Of a stretch of DNA of 49,224 nt, positions 33,655 through 42,270 are shown in pieces; within the stretch, counting starts at the first letter, position 1; each line of letters starts with the position of its first letter. The translations under genes were made by a program, and so were the position numbers. The notes under the pieces are model-generated. The model had not been told where the DNA came from. It was given only the letters and a program-made list of their open reading frames with translations, and made no database searches. The DNA comes from Acidobacteriota bacterium (GTDB lineage Bacteria > Acidobacteriota > Terriglobia > Terriglobales > Acidobacteriaceae), in contig JARLGI010000084.1 of assembly GCA_031296115.1 (NCBI GenBank), positions 1 through 49,224 of the forward strand, read 5' to 3'.

Positions 33655-35736
33655 TTACCAGATGCGTACGCGGTCCGCCGGTGCCAGATACAGTGTCTGG
33701 CCTGGCGTGACGTCGAATGCCGCATACCAGGCGTCGATATTGCGGACCTCGTCGGCCCGGTACTGGCCGGGGGAGTGCGAATCCACCATGACTTGCTGCC
33801 GGAGTGCGGCGTCCCGTGTCTTGGAGGCATAGTTCTGCCCGAAGGCAATAAAGAACTGCTGGTCGCCGGAGAATCCGTCCTGCACGGGCGCTGCTTTTTC
33901 GGTGAGCGAGGCGCGGTAGCCGTCATACGCTGCCGAAATACCGGCCACGTCCGCGATGTTCTCTGCCAGCGTCTGCTTGCCGTTGAGCGAGAGATCAGGG
34001 AACGGCTTGTAGGCGTCATACTGCGCGACCAGTTTGGCGGTGGCGGCCTCAAAATGCTCTAGATCAGCTGGTGTCCACCAGTTGCGCACCCGTCCCTGGG
34101 AATCGAAGGCGCTGCCTTCCGAGTCGAAGGTGTGGCTGATCTCGTGCCCGATGACGGACCCGATGGCGCCATAATTGGCTGCAGCCGGCGCCAATGGATC
34201 GAAGAATGGCGGCTGCAGGATGGCGGCCGGGAAATTCAAGGCATTTTGCAGTGGCAGGTTGACCGCATTCACCGTCTGCGGCGTCATGGACCATTCCTTC
34301 CGGTCCACCTGCTTTCCCAGGCGCGCGACGTTGCGGTGGTAGTTAAACAGGTTGCCGCGCCACAGGTTGCCGAAAAGGTCGTCCGCCTTCACTTCGTAGG
34401 CTGAGTAATCAATCCAGGTCTCAGGGTATCCGATGCCTACATAGAGAGTGTTGAGCTTGGCTTGCGCCTCGGCTTTGGTGGATGGGTCCATCCACGGCAG
34501 TGCTTTAATGCGCTGCCGGAAAGCGGCGATGATGTTGGACACCATCGCTTGCGCGTCGGCCTTGGCCTGGGGAGAAAAATAGCGTTGCGCGTAGATTTTC
34601 CCCACGTCATCGCCCAGCAGCCGATTTACGATGACCACTCCACGCTGCCAGCGCGGACGCTGCTGGGGCGCGCCCTGGAGAGTCATGCCGAAGAAGGCAT
34701 ACCGCTCGTCCGCCAGCGCCTTGGGCAATGCGTTTCCATACTCCTCGATCAAGTGGTAGGCCAGCCAGTCCTTCCACGTGTCCAGCGGAGTGGAAGCCAC
34801 CAGGGCCGACTCGCCGGCGAAGGCGGTGGGCTGCCAGACGATAAAGCTGGACTGCTGGCTGAGGCCGGCGCCACGGAAGTACTCCGCCCAATCCAGGCCG
34901 GGAGCTTTGGTCGCGAAGTCGGACTGCTTCCACGTATTGTTGGCCTTGTGAATGTCGTCGTTGTCCGCCAGGCTGAGGTGCTTCTCCGCAATGGCGTGCT
35001 CCAACGCGACAATTCGCTCGGCGCGTGCGTCGGTGTCGGCAAATCCCGCGAGCTTCAGCATGGCTGAGACGTGCGCCTGATACTTGGCGCGGACCTCACG
35101 CATGTGCTCGCCGTCGGACAGGTAGTACTCGCGGTCAGGCAGTTGCAGGCCTCCCTGTAACAGGTAGGCGGTGTAGTGCTCGGGATCGTTGAAGCCAGGA
35201 GCCACCCACAGTCCAAACAGGTGGGAAGTGTGAAAGTTGGTGTTATTCAGCGCGTCAACGTCGGCCCGCAACGTTTGCCCGAAAGCGGCGGACAGATCGC
35301 GCTTTGTCTTGATGGCCGCGATGGCGTCCAGGTGCGGACGCAGGGGCGCGAGACCCTTCGCCTCGATGGCTGCTTCGTTCATGTAAGAGTTGTAGAGATC
35401 GGCGATCTTGCGCGAACTCGACCCGGCCGGCGCGTTGCCTTGGGCGGCCTCTTCGATCAGGGCGGCAGTGCGCTTGTCGCTTAAGTCGGCGAGGGCGCTG
35501 AAGACGCTAATCCGGCTGCGGTCCGGCGGCAGTACGGTGCGCATGATCCAGTTGCCGTTGGTGTATTCGTAAAAGTTATCACCCGGCTTGACCGAGCGGT
35601 CCATGTTGGCGACAACGATCCCATGCGTGTCCTGCGTCGGTGCTTCCTGCGCATAGGCAGCAAGCAGCGCAAAACCGAAAGTACAAGCAAGAAGAAGCCT
35701 GAGGGCGGTGCTGAAGGGTTTCCGGGTGGGATTCAT
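33655..35736 (-). CDS. M13-family (neprilysin/PepO-like) zinc metallopeptidase
   Basis: The 693-residue protein has a signal peptide (FSTALRLLLACTFGFALLAAYAQ) and the neprilysin layout. The N-terminal helical domain begins DRSVKPGDNFYEYTNGNW. The catalytic part has VIGHEISHTFDSEGSAFD (zinc ligands H531 and H535, catalytic E532) and ENIADVAG (E592, third ligand), with the end motif VRIW typical of M13. These secreted oligopeptidases cleave short peptides outside the cytoplasm. GGAG 9 bases upstream supports ATG 35736. It is divergent from rnhB; the 177-base gap has a TCTGG/CCAGA palindrome (35860-35876), a possible operator, and a TAATAAT box on the rnhB side. Confidence 0.93.
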   Translation of the reverse strand: MNPTRKPFSTALRLLLACTFGFALLAAYAQEAPTQDTHGIVVANMDRSVKPGDNFYEYTNGNWIMRTVLPPDRSRISVFSALADLSDKRTAALIEEAAQGNAPAGSSSRKIADLYNSYMNEAAIEAKGLAPLRPHLDAIAAIKTKRDLSAAFGQTLRADVDALNNTNFHTSHLFGLWVAPGFNDPEHYTAYLLQGGLQLPDREYYLSDGEHMREVRAKYQAHVSAMLKLAGFADTDARAERIVALEHAIAEKHLSLADNDDIHKANNTWKQSDFATKAPGLDWAEYFRGAGLSQQSSFIVWQPTAFAGESALVASTPLDTWKDWLAYHLIEEYGNALPKALADERYAFFGMTLQGAPQQRPRWQRGVVIVNRLLGDDVGKIYAQRYFSPQAKADAQAMVSNIIAAFRQRIKALPWMDPSTKAEAQAKLNTLYVGIGYPETWIDYSAYEVKADDLFGNLWRGNLFNYHRNVARLGKQVDRKEWSMTPQTVNAVNLPLQNALNFPAAILQPPFFDPLAPAAANYGAIGSVIGHEISHTFDSEGSAFDSQGRVRNWWTPADLEHFEAATAKLVAQYDAYKPFPDLSLNGKQTLAENIADVAGISAAYDGYRASLTEKAAPVQDGFSGDQQFFIAFGQNYASKTRDAALRQQVMVDSHSPGQYRADEVRNIDAWYAAFDVTPGQTLYLAPADRVRIW

Positions 35737-35913
35737 GTATGAGGGCTCCGAGTATTGAGCGGCAAACCACGCCGCTTGATGTGAGCGGCTTGCAAATCAA
35801 GAGGGTAGCACGCTGGCGGCAGCCGGCGGAGGTTCGGCACAAACCGGCGTCAGGCAGTCTGGATATAGACCAGAGTCGTGCTCTAATAATCTGTATCGTC
35901 CAGGTGAACTACT

Positions 35914-36669
35914 TTGCCGGTCTCAGCAAGGAAATCGAAAAAGAAGACTTACAAGCAAAAGCCGGGAGAGAAACCTGTCTCGCAGGCCACGCTGAAGCTG
36001 CGCCTGCTGAAGCGGCTGAAATGTACGTTGAAGTACGAAAAGCTCGCATGGACCGCGGGCGCCAAGCTGGTTGCTGGAGTCGATGAAGTAGGGCGAGGCT
36101 CACTCTTCGGGCCGGTTGTGGCCGCGGCGGTCATCCTTGAGCCGAACTACCGCATTCGCGGGCTGCGTGATTCCAAGCTGCTCGACCGCGAAACCCGGGA
36201 GAAGCTGGCTCCCCGAATCAAGGAGCACGCGGTGGCATGGGCAATCGCGGCTGTAGATGTTGCAACTATCGACCAACTCAACATCTACTGGGCATCGAAA
36301 CTGGCCATGGAAGAGGCCGTCTGCAAGCTCACGCCGCGACCCGATCACTTGCTCATCGACGCCATGCGCATCGCCTTCGATTGCGAGCAGACACCCATCA
36401 TTCACGGTGACGCGCTGTCCCCGTCAATCGCCGCCGCTTCGATCATCGCCAAGGTGGAGCGCGACGCCATGATCAGCGCCTGGGACCCGGTCTTCCCCGA
36501 ATACCGCCTGGCCTTCAATAAGGGCTACAGCACGCCTCATCATTTGAAGATACTGCGCGAAAAGGGTCCGACGCCCTTGCATCGGTTGTCGTTCGCCCCG
36601 GTGTGGACCTCGTCCGCGCCGCAGGAAGTGCTGGCGTTCATGCTGGAAGAAGAAGCAACTAGCAACTAG
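35914..36669 (+). CDS. rnhB: Ribonuclease HII
   Basis: RNase HII removes RNA from RNA-DNA hybrids and single ribonucleotides from DNA. The 251-residue protein carries the catalytic GVDEVGRGSLFGPVVAAAVI (D57, E58), LRDSKLL, LLIDAM and ASIIAKVERDAMI blocks of type 2 RNase H. A Lys-rich N-terminal extension of about 48 residues precedes the domain. The likely start is TTG 35914 with AGGTGA 6 bases upstream. After the stop there is a short direct repeat of AGCAACTAGC units (36655-36686). Confidence 0.92.
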   Translation: MPVSARKSKKKTYKQKPGEKPVSQATLKLRLLKRLKCTLKYEKLAWTAGAKLVAGVDEVGRGSLFGPVVAAAVILEPNYRIRGLRDSKLLDRETREKLAPRIKEHAVAWAIAAVDVATIDQLNIYWASKLAMEEAVCKLTPRPDHLLIDAMRIAFDCEQTPIIHGDALSPSIAAASIIAKVERDAMISAWDPVFPEYRLAFNKGYSTPHHLKILREKGPTPLHRLSFAPVWTSSAPQEVLAFMLEEEATSN

Positions 36670-36687
36670 CAATCAGCAACTAGCCAT

Positions 36688-37287
36688 TTACTTTGTGGTC
36701 GGGTTCTCCGATACTGGCACCCCGCAGGGATGGCTCGGTGCAAGCCCGACCGAGAACATGAATCCAACCACCAGCAAGGCCAGACAGACAACAGCTACCG
36801 CGATCATTCCAGAGGAAATACCCTGTCTCGCGTGTACTATGGGCGGGTTGCCCGCATCACTTCCTTGATTCACCAATCGAATGACGTATCCGAACCTCTG
36901 CTTAATGGCGCCGCGGTTCAAGTAGTAAATCTCGAGTACCCCGGCAGCGGCAAGCGCAAGTCCGAAGAGCGTGACTTCGAGATTTTCGATAATCTCGGCC
37001 GCCTGCCGGGCCTCCGACGTGTAACCAATGAACACGAAGAGCAAGCCGACGGTCGCGACCAGGACGGAGAGCCCCAGTGCGAAGTGCCGTGCCCAGCTCC
37101 TCAGCCGCAACAGCCCGACCGCGGTGGCTAGAATGGGCGCTCCGATCAAGAGGAAGCCGATCGCGGACAACGCAAACACTGCGGAGGGAGGCGGCGTGCA
37201 CTTTGGGATAGCGCCCAGCAACGGCAAAAAGAGGCTGAGCAGCGCCAGCATGCCGGAAGTAAGAACAATACCGAGAGGTGGTTTCAT
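36688..37287 (-). CDS. Multi-spanning membrane protein of unknown function
   Basis: The 199-residue protein has five hydrophobic segments, at roughly residues 6-26, 37-60, 67-90, 104-121 and 158-180, with charged loops between, and a short C-terminal tail. No known family or catalytic motif is visible. It converges with rnhB (19 bases between the stops) and follows yjbQ after 132 bases. Start ATG 37287 is supported only by the hydrophobic beginning. Confidence 0.7.
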   Translation of the reverse strand: MKPPLGIVLTSGMLALLSLFLPLLGAIPKCTPPPSAVFALSAIGFLLIGAPILATAVGLLRLRSWARHFALGLSVLVATVGLLFVFIGYTSEARQAAEIIENLEVTLFGLALAAAGVLEIYYLNRGAIKQRFGYVIRLVNQGSDAGNPPIVHARQGISSGMIAVAVVCLALLVVGFMFSVGLAPSHPCGVPVSENPTTK

Positions 37288-37419
37288 TGCGCCCTCCCTG
37301 TGGCCGCCATCAGAGAGCGGCTAGCTCCAATAGAACGGGGCCGAATCCTTATTCTTGCAACAGCTTTTTTTATATACGAACCTCGCCGTTGAGGCCGTTG
37401 CCCACGCGCCTGCTGGTTG

Positions 37420-37824
37420 CTAGCCGCTTGCTTCGAGGAACCCGAGCACGACCTCGCGCTCGCGCGGCCCGTCGAGCTCCACCAGCACAACGCGCTGCCA
37501 GGTCCCCAGCAGCAGCGAACCGCGTTCTACCAAAAGTCCGAGCGAAGTCCCTATCAGCGTGGACAAAATGTGGTCGGGCACGTGCGCGGGATTGTGCGGA
37601 TGCCGGTAGTGTAGCTTGGGAATGATGTGCTCGAAGGCGTCGAGCATGTCGAGATCGGTACCGGGATCGAGGTCGGCCGTGGTCAACGCGGCTGTGGTGT
37701 GGAGGATGTTTAGCTGGCAGACACCGCTCTTGTCCGCGTGACTCCTGCTGAGCACGGCCTCGACATGCCGGGTGATGTCGAGGATCTCGCGCTTGTTGTG
37801 CGTTTTGATCTTCAGGCGATGCAT
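37420..37824 (-). CDS. yjbQ: YjbQ/UPF0047 family protein (proposed secondary thiamine-phosphate synthase)
   Basis: The 134-residue protein has the family signature almost complete: VCQLNILHTTAALTTADLDP near the N terminus, HRHPHNPAHVPDHILSTLIG-like HYRHPHNPAHVPDHI in the middle, and LLLGTWQRVVLVELDGPREREV at the C terminus. Members form small homotrimers with conserved His/Asp residues; the thiamine-phosphate synthase activity reported for YjbQ is weak, so the main role is uncertain. Start ATG 37824. An intergenic palindromic element follows upstream. Confidence 0.9.
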   Translation of the reverse strand: MHRLKIKTHNKREILDITRHVEAVLSRSHADKSGVCQLNILHTTAALTTADLDPGTDLDMLDAFEHIIPKLHYRHPHNPAHVPDHILSTLIGTSLGLLVERGSLLLGTWQRVVLVELDGPREREVVLGFLEASG

Positions 37825-37857
37825 GGCTCGTTGATTCTAATGAACACTCAGTAAGCA

Positions 37858-37999
37858 GGTGGAGCAGGTCTTCAGGCCTGCAGTGAAGCTCCGTAAATAA
37901 TTTCGCGTCAGCGCCTCAGGTAATCGAACGAACTCACCTCAGCGGCTAAAGCCGTTTCATTCGGCAAACGTAGAAGCAGCGCTAAAGCGCTGCTCCACC
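37858..37999. repeat. Intergenic palindromic element, variant ends (142 bp)
   Basis: The left end is GGTGGAGCAGGTCTTCAGGC and the right end is CTGCTCCACC, the inverse of the first ten bases. Inside are GCAGGTCTTCAGGCCTGC-like and AGCAGCGCTAAAGCGCTGCT hairpins and the core CTCAGCGGCTAAAGCCG, which also appears inverted within the element at 3711-3871. It lies between yjbQ and the aldose epimerase gene and seems to belong to the same superfamily of elements. Confidence 0.65.
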
Positions 38000-38030
38000 C
38001 CCGGAACAAGGGAATTCCGAGTATCCGGAG

Positions 38031-39215
38031 CTATTGGCTCGGCGTAAACAGTTCCAGCCTCATACGCCACGAGACCGACTGTCCGGGCTTCAGCAGCACC
38101 ATGCCGGTATCGACCTTGCCCCATGCCGGGCTGTACGGATCAGGCAGGTTGAACTGCGGCTCGATCGCAACAAAACTCTTCTGTGGCGGAGCGTACACCT
38201 GAATGGATTTAATCTGCGGTGCAAGAGTCGTCAGGCGTAAGCCATAATGCGCGGCCGGATCGATGACTTCCGAGACCCTGCTGCCGTCCGGATTGCGAAT
38301 GAGGTCGGAGTAGTTGTCGTCCAGATACTGCGTGCCCAGCGGTCGCCCTCCCGGCGCGCTGAAGTCGTAAGGCGTGCCTTTCACCGATACGCGCTTGCCG
38401 GTAACGAACGAGTCGTCGTAGTTGTTCATGACGGCGCGCGTCTCGCTGGGCAGATGCAGCCGGGCCTGCTTGCGGTCGCCACTGGGCAGAAGAAAATAAG
38501 GATGCCAGCCGATGCCCATGGGAAGGGGCTGCTTTCCCACATTAGCCGCCGTAACGGTCATTTCCAATGTGTTATTCTTCAGCAAAGTTTCGACCTTGAC
38601 GTCGGTGCTCGATAGCCAGTGCCCGTCGAAGTCCCCGGCACGCAGCACGGCGGAAACCGACGAGGCATCGGCCCCATCGTGCTCTGCAACATCCTGAAAC
38701 TTAGAGCGCATCATCAGGCCGTGAATGGCGTGCTTCTCCGCGCCGGGCTCGCTGCCGCTCCAATTCGCTGGAAGGGTCACTGTCTTACCGGCCACCGTCG
38801 CGGTGATCGTTTTTCCATCTGCCGAAACCTTGCCGCGAATGCGGTTGGCGAACGGGAGCAGGATAGCGCCGCCGATCTTGAACACCTGGTTGCCCCATTC
38901 ATCATCGCCGCTGTCCAACAACTGGCGCGCATCCGGCAGCGCAGGAGCGTTCAGCACATCGATCTCTCCTTTGCCGGGGAGATAAGCCTTGACCTGCAAC
39001 AACGCCATGCCACGACCAGGCAACACCGTAGCTTCCAGAAACTGTGGCATGCTTTCATCTGCAGTGCGCGGCCGTTGCAAGACGACGATAGGCTCTCCGC
39101 CGATGGAGATCTGATTCGCGTCCTTCTGCTGGCCGGAAGCTTGAGGCCAGTCTGCACACGCCAGCAAGGCGATGGAACTGAGCAAGCAGATCCCCAACCA
39201 TTTCAACCGACTCAT
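38031..39215 (-). CDS. Aldose 1-epimerase (mutarotase), probably a lipoprotein
   Basis: Aldose epimerases interconvert alpha and beta anomers of hexoses. The 394-residue protein has galactose mutarotase-type blocks: NRIRGKVSADGKTITATVAG, the catalytic His in AIHGLMMRSKF, LTIELTVTN-like LEMTVTAANVG, IGWHPYFLLP, and the final catalytic Glu in FVAIEPQFNLPDPYSP. The N-terminal MSRLKWLGICLLSSIALLAC ends in a lipobox (LLAC), so it may be anchored outside the cytoplasm. ATG 39215 has AGGAG 6 bases upstream; the longer frame to 39281 lacks a ribosome-binding site. The next gene upstream is the cNMP-binding protein, across a hairpin. Confidence 0.9.
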   Translation of the reverse strand: MSRLKWLGICLLSSIALLACADWPQASGQQKDANQISIGGEPIVVLQRPRTADESMPQFLEATVLPGRGMALLQVKAYLPGKGEIDVLNAPALPDARQLLDSGDDEWGNQVFKIGGAILLPFANRIRGKVSADGKTITATVAGKTVTLPANWSGSEPGAEKHAIHGLMMRSKFQDVAEHDGADASSVSAVLRAGDFDGHWLSSTDVKVETLLKNNTLEMTVTAANVGKQPLPMGIGWHPYFLLPSGDRKQARLHLPSETRAVMNNYDDSFVTGKRVSVKGTPYDFSAPGGRPLGTQYLDDNYSDLIRNPDGSRVSEVIDPAAHYGLRLTTLAPQIKSIQVYAPPQKSFVAIEPQFNLPDPYSPAWGKVDTGMVLLKPGQSVSWRMRLELFTPSQ

Positions 39216-39313
39216 TGATCGCTCCTTTGATGCGTCCAGCGAAATGCCGGTCCTTACCGGGGCGCAGTCTCGGCGCACCATGATACTTGGTTAGGACGCT
39301 GGATTGGAAACGG

Positions 39314-39343
39314 CAGAAAGGCCAGCTTCAGCTGGCCATTCTG
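39314..39343. terminator. Strong hairpin between cNMP-binding and epimerase genes
   Basis: Perfect 8-base arms GGCCAGCT (39320-39327) and AGCTGGCC (39330-39337), extended by CAGAA/TTCTG across an A/A mismatch. There is no T-run, so it could be a factor-dependent or attenuating hairpin, or a single-unit relative of the intergenic palindromic elements. Confidence 0.5.
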
Positions 39344-39362
39344 GGAGTAGCTTGCGAAGTTG

Positions 39363-39800
39363 TTAGCTGGCTTCGGCCATCTGCCGGCGCCGTTTCGATA
39401 GCGCCGACTGGATAAACGTCACCTCGCGTCCCAGTATCTCGGTCGCCTCGCGGCAGAGGTCCGGACGCTCGCGCATGAGTTGCAGGAACTCTTCTCGCGG
39501 CACGTGCACCACAGCAGAACTGGCGACGGTGATGGCCGTGAGGCTGTAGGGGTGTCCGGTAAAGGTGGCGGGCAATCCCAACAACGACCCCGCGCCAAAA
39601 ACCCGGTCAAGCTGCCGCATACCCCGCACGCCCATCAGCACTTTGCCCTTGCGCACATAGAAAACGCCTGCACTCTCCGCGTCCTCTTGAAACAGGACGT
39701 GTCCGGGAGGACAGTGCTGTTCGTTGCCTACCGACAGCACGGTTTTTCTCAGATCACTGGAAATCTTGAGGATATTCTTCCTGGCACCCACATTTTTCAT
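39363..39800 (-). CDS. Stand-alone cyclic-nucleotide-binding (CRP/FNR-type sensor) protein without HTH
   Basis: The 145-residue protein consists almost entirely of a cNMP-binding beta-barrel: CPPGHVLFQEDAESAGVFYVRKGKVLMGVRG, GSLLGLPATFTGHPYSLTAI, then VVHVPREEFLQLMRERPDLC and a C-terminal helix. Full-length CRP/FNR proteins go on for another 70-80 residues with a helix-turn-helix; here the frame ends after SALSKRRRQMAEAS and no HTH is found downstream in any frame. In relatives of this family the phosphate-binding Arg is often missing; here the loop residues do not match cAMP binders well, so the ligand is uncertain. A CRP-consensus palindrome lies 34 bases before the start. Confidence 0.85.
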   Translation of the reverse strand: MKNVGARKNILKISSDLRKTVLSVGNEQHCPPGHVLFQEDAESAGVFYVRKGKVLMGVRGMRQLDRVFGAGSLLGLPATFTGHPYSLTAITVASSAVVHVPREEFLQLMRERPDLCREATEILGREVTFIQSALSKRRRQMAEAS

Positions 39801-39833
39801 TGATTAGTTATGCCAAAAGTGCGGCCAGAGCTG

Positions 39834-39851
39834 CTGTGACTGGAATCACAG
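39834..39851. promoter_or_regulatory. Perfect CRP-type palindrome upstream of the cNMP-binding gene
   Basis: CTGTGA, six bases (CTGGAA), TCACAG: a perfect 6-base inverted repeat with the TGTGA-N6-TCACA consensus of E. coli CRP. It is between the cNMP-binding gene (start 39800, minus) and mutM (start 40081, plus). Which protein binds it is unknown, because the adjacent cNMP-binding protein has no DNA-binding domain. Confidence 0.6.
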
Positions 39852-40080
39852 ATGGTTGTGAGGCGGAACTAAGGCCTTCGATCCAGTGGAATAGACGGCC
39901 AAAGAACAAGCAGCAAGCCTCTGGAAGGGGCAAAGAACGAAATTGCCGCCGCTCGGTGGGGGCCGATGTCGCTGCGCCGCCGCGTCATCAAAACACCGCC
40001 GCTCAATGGTGGGCGAAGCGACAAGCTTGACCTCGCGGGTCGCCCCCGCGTTTTCTTTCCCATGCCGTAAACTGTACGGA

Positions 40081-40926
40081 ATGCCCGAACTTCCCGAGGT
40101 TGAAACCATCGCCCGCGGCCTCGATAAACATGTGGCCGGCGACACCATCGACTCCGTTTGGCTGGGCGAGAAGCCAGAGCCGCTAAAATCGTCGGCGATA
40201 GAAATTGCCGCGGTACTGGAGCGTGCGCGGATTGCGCGCGTTCGGCGCGTCGGCAAACACATCGTTTTTGACGTCGAGCTTCCCAGCGGGAAGCGGAAGG
40301 AGCCTTCCGCACACGGGCAATGGGTCGTTCACCTCGGCATGACCGGACGATTGTTGATCGCCTCGCCCAATACCGAGACGGCCAAACATACTCACGCCGT
40401 TCTAAAGCTGGCCTCGGGAAGAGAACTGCGCTTCGTCGATCCGCGGCGTTTCGGACGCCTGGCGGTGGTGAGGACTGATTCCGCAGACGCCGTGGGATTC
40501 GCCGCTCCGGGAGATGAACCACTGGATTCGCGCATCGAGCGCTTTGTGGCCCTCTTCCGCCGCCGCGACACGCCCATCAAGAGTGCGCTGCTCAATCAGA
40601 AACTACTGAGCGGAGTAGGCAACATTTATGCCGACGAATCGCTCTTCCGCGCCGGGGTCAGGCCACGGAGGCGGGCGTCGTCGTTGACGCGTGAAGAATT
40701 CCGCAAACTGCACATCGCCCTCAAACAGGTATTGCGAGAGGCGATTAAGCTGGGAGGCTCATCGCTCAGTGACTACGTTGACGCGGAAGGGCGCGAAGGC
40801 TTCTTTCAAATCAAGCACCGCGTGTATGGACGGGAAGGCGAGCCGTGCTTGGTGTGTGGCACGGCCATCAAGCGAGTTATCGTCGCAGGACGCAGCGGTC
40901 ATTACTGCCCGCATTGCCAGAAGTAG
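40081..40926 (+). CDS. mutM: Formamidopyrimidine-DNA glycosylase
   Basis: MutM excises 8-oxoguanine and Fapy lesions and nicks the backbone. The 281-residue protein begins with the catalytic MPELPEVETIARGL (Pro and Glu after the initiator Met are active), has RRFGRLAVV and LLNQKLLSGVGNIYADESLF (helix-two-turn-helix), and ends in a zinc finger C..C..C..C (CLVCGTAIKRVIVAGRSGHY, CPHC). The ATG 40081 must be the start, because Pro2 is the nucleophile; the longer frame is a shadow. It is followed after 46 bases by the ROK kinase, same direction. Confidence 0.97.
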   Translation: MPELPEVETIARGLDKHVAGDTIDSVWLGEKPEPLKSSAIEIAAVLERARIARVRRVGKHIVFDVELPSGKRKEPSAHGQWVVHLGMTGRLLIASPNTETAKHTHAVLKLASGRELRFVDPRRFGRLAVVRTDSADAVGFAAPGDEPLDSRIERFVALFRRRDTPIKSALLNQKLLSGVGNIYADESLFRAGVRPRRRASSLTREEFRKLHIALKQVLREAIKLGGSSLSDYVDAEGREGFFQIKHRVYGREGEPCLVCGTAIKRVIVAGRSGHYCPHCQK

Positions 40927-40972
40927 CTCGGTGAGCCAGCACCGAACAAGTAACGAGAGGAGCAGAAGCCTG

Positions 40973-41986
40973 ATGGCTACGTATTCCGTCGGTGTGGACC
41001 TGGGAGGAACCAACCTGCGCATTGCCGCCGTTGATGGCGATGGCAAGCTGCTGGAAAAAATCACCAGCGGAACCGAAGTGCAGCTCGGCCGCGATTTCGT
41101 TATCGGCGAAATGTGCAATGCCATTGAGTCGCTCGTGGCCAAACATCATGGGTCGAGACGGCTGACCGGCATCGGCATCGGCGTGCCCGGGTTCATTGAC
41201 ATGGATACAGGAACCGTTATGCGTTCGCCGAACCTGCCTGACTGGCTGAATTTCCCCGTGCGCGACGAGATCGAGCGCCGGCTCTCCACAAAAGTCATCC
41301 TGGAGAACGATGCCAATGCGGCTGCCATGGGCGAAAAGTGGCTGGGCGCGGGGCGTGACGTCGATCATATGGCGATGTACACGCTGGGCACAGGGGTCGG
41401 CGGCGGCCTGGTCCTCCATGGCAGGTTGTGGCATGGCATGAACGGAATGGCCGGGGAACTGGGCCACTTCAATGTTGAGCCGGAAGGACACCCGTGCGGA
41501 TGCGGCAGCCGGGGGTGCCTGGAGCAGTACGCATCGGCAACCGCCATCGTGCGCATGGCGCATGAAGCCATCGCCAGGGGCGAGGCCGGCGATCTGGCGC
41601 AAGCCTCTCGCGGCAATGTCGAGTTCAATTCACGCGTTGTGTATCAACTGGCGATCCAGGGTGACGCTTCCGCGCAGAAAATCTATCGGTCCGTCGGTCG
41701 CGCTCTCGCAATCGGAGTCGGTGGCATGGTCAATGCGCTGAATCTGCCGATGTACGTGATCGGCGGCGGCGTTGCCAGCGCGTGGGATGCCTTCGCTCCC
41801 ACCATGTTGGAGTGGATGAAGGTGCGCTCTTCAATCTACTCGCTGACCGCGCCGGATCGCCCGGAAGCGAGCAAGAAACATACCCTCGTCACGCGGGCGC
41901 TGCTGGGCGGCGATGCCGGCCTGCTTGGGGCGGCACGTTTGCCCATGCTGGAGCATCTGACGCACACCGAAGCCACGCGCAGCTAG
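40973..41986 (+). CDS. ROK-family glucokinase
   Basis: ROK kinases phosphorylate glucose or related sugars using ATP, or act as repressors if they carry a helix-turn-helix. The 337-residue protein starts with the phosphate loop TYSVGVDLGGTNLRIAAVDG and has GIGIGVPGFIDMDTGTV, NDANAAAMGE and ELGHFNVEPEGHPCGCGSRGCLEQY, which includes the zinc-binding CGCGxxGC. GTGVGGGLV gives the ATP-binding part. There is no helix-turn-helix, so it is an enzyme. ATG 40973 is preceded by AGAGGAG 10 bases away. It may share a transcript with mutM. Confidence 0.93.
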   Translation: MATYSVGVDLGGTNLRIAAVDGDGKLLEKITSGTEVQLGRDFVIGEMCNAIESLVAKHHGSRRLTGIGIGVPGFIDMDTGTVMRSPNLPDWLNFPVRDEIERRLSTKVILENDANAAAMGEKWLGAGRDVDHMAMYTLGTGVGGGLVLHGRLWHGMNGMAGELGHFNVEPEGHPCGCGSRGCLEQYASATAIVRMAHEAIARGEAGDLAQASRGNVEFNSRVVYQLAIQGDASAQKIYRSVGRALAIGVGGMVNALNLPMYVIGGGVASAWDAFAPTMLEWMKVRSSIYSLTAPDRPEASKKHTLVTRALLGGDAGLLGAARLPMLEHLTHTEATRS

Positions 41987-42270
41987 CGCAAAGCCTCTGC
42001 TTCTCTCCCGCAACCCACATAGGCCTGCGGGGCTTCGGTCTCTCCTTGGCGCGTAAGGCCGTCAAGCCCGGCATCGCTCCTCAAGTCTTCACGGACCTGA
42101 CGACGCGGCCCGTCACGCCGAGGTGCATTTGTTCATCGAGGATCTCCTAGTTATTACAAACTTGCTACGGCACAAAAAGGCCAGTTGAACAAAGTGGGTG
42201 GTTGTGGTGCATACTAAGGGCAATTGCCGGAGCTGGATTCTCCGGGGTCCGTGTTCCGGTGGGGAGGGCG
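41987..42270. other. Intergenic region between glucokinase and DinB-like genes
   Basis: The 284 bases contain no gene. An AT-rich stretch around 42148-42170 may hold a promoter, and a CCGGAG/CTCCGG hairpin (42227-42245) sits in the leader of the DinB-like gene. Confidence 0.4.

Noticed and set aside
36655..36686. AGCAACTAGC direct repeats at the rnhB end as an attachment site
   Set aside because: Three or four short imperfect copies only, no integrase or tRNA nearby; likely local slippage.
39282..39362. Remnant of a DNA-binding domain after the cNMP-binding protein
   Set aside because: The downstream 80 bases contain stops and a GGCCAGCT hairpin but no helix-turn-helix in any frame; the protein is stand-alone.
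41782..42150. Frame running from the glucokinase gene into the following gap
   Set aside because: Mostly inside the ROK gene in another frame; no ribosome-binding site or known motif.
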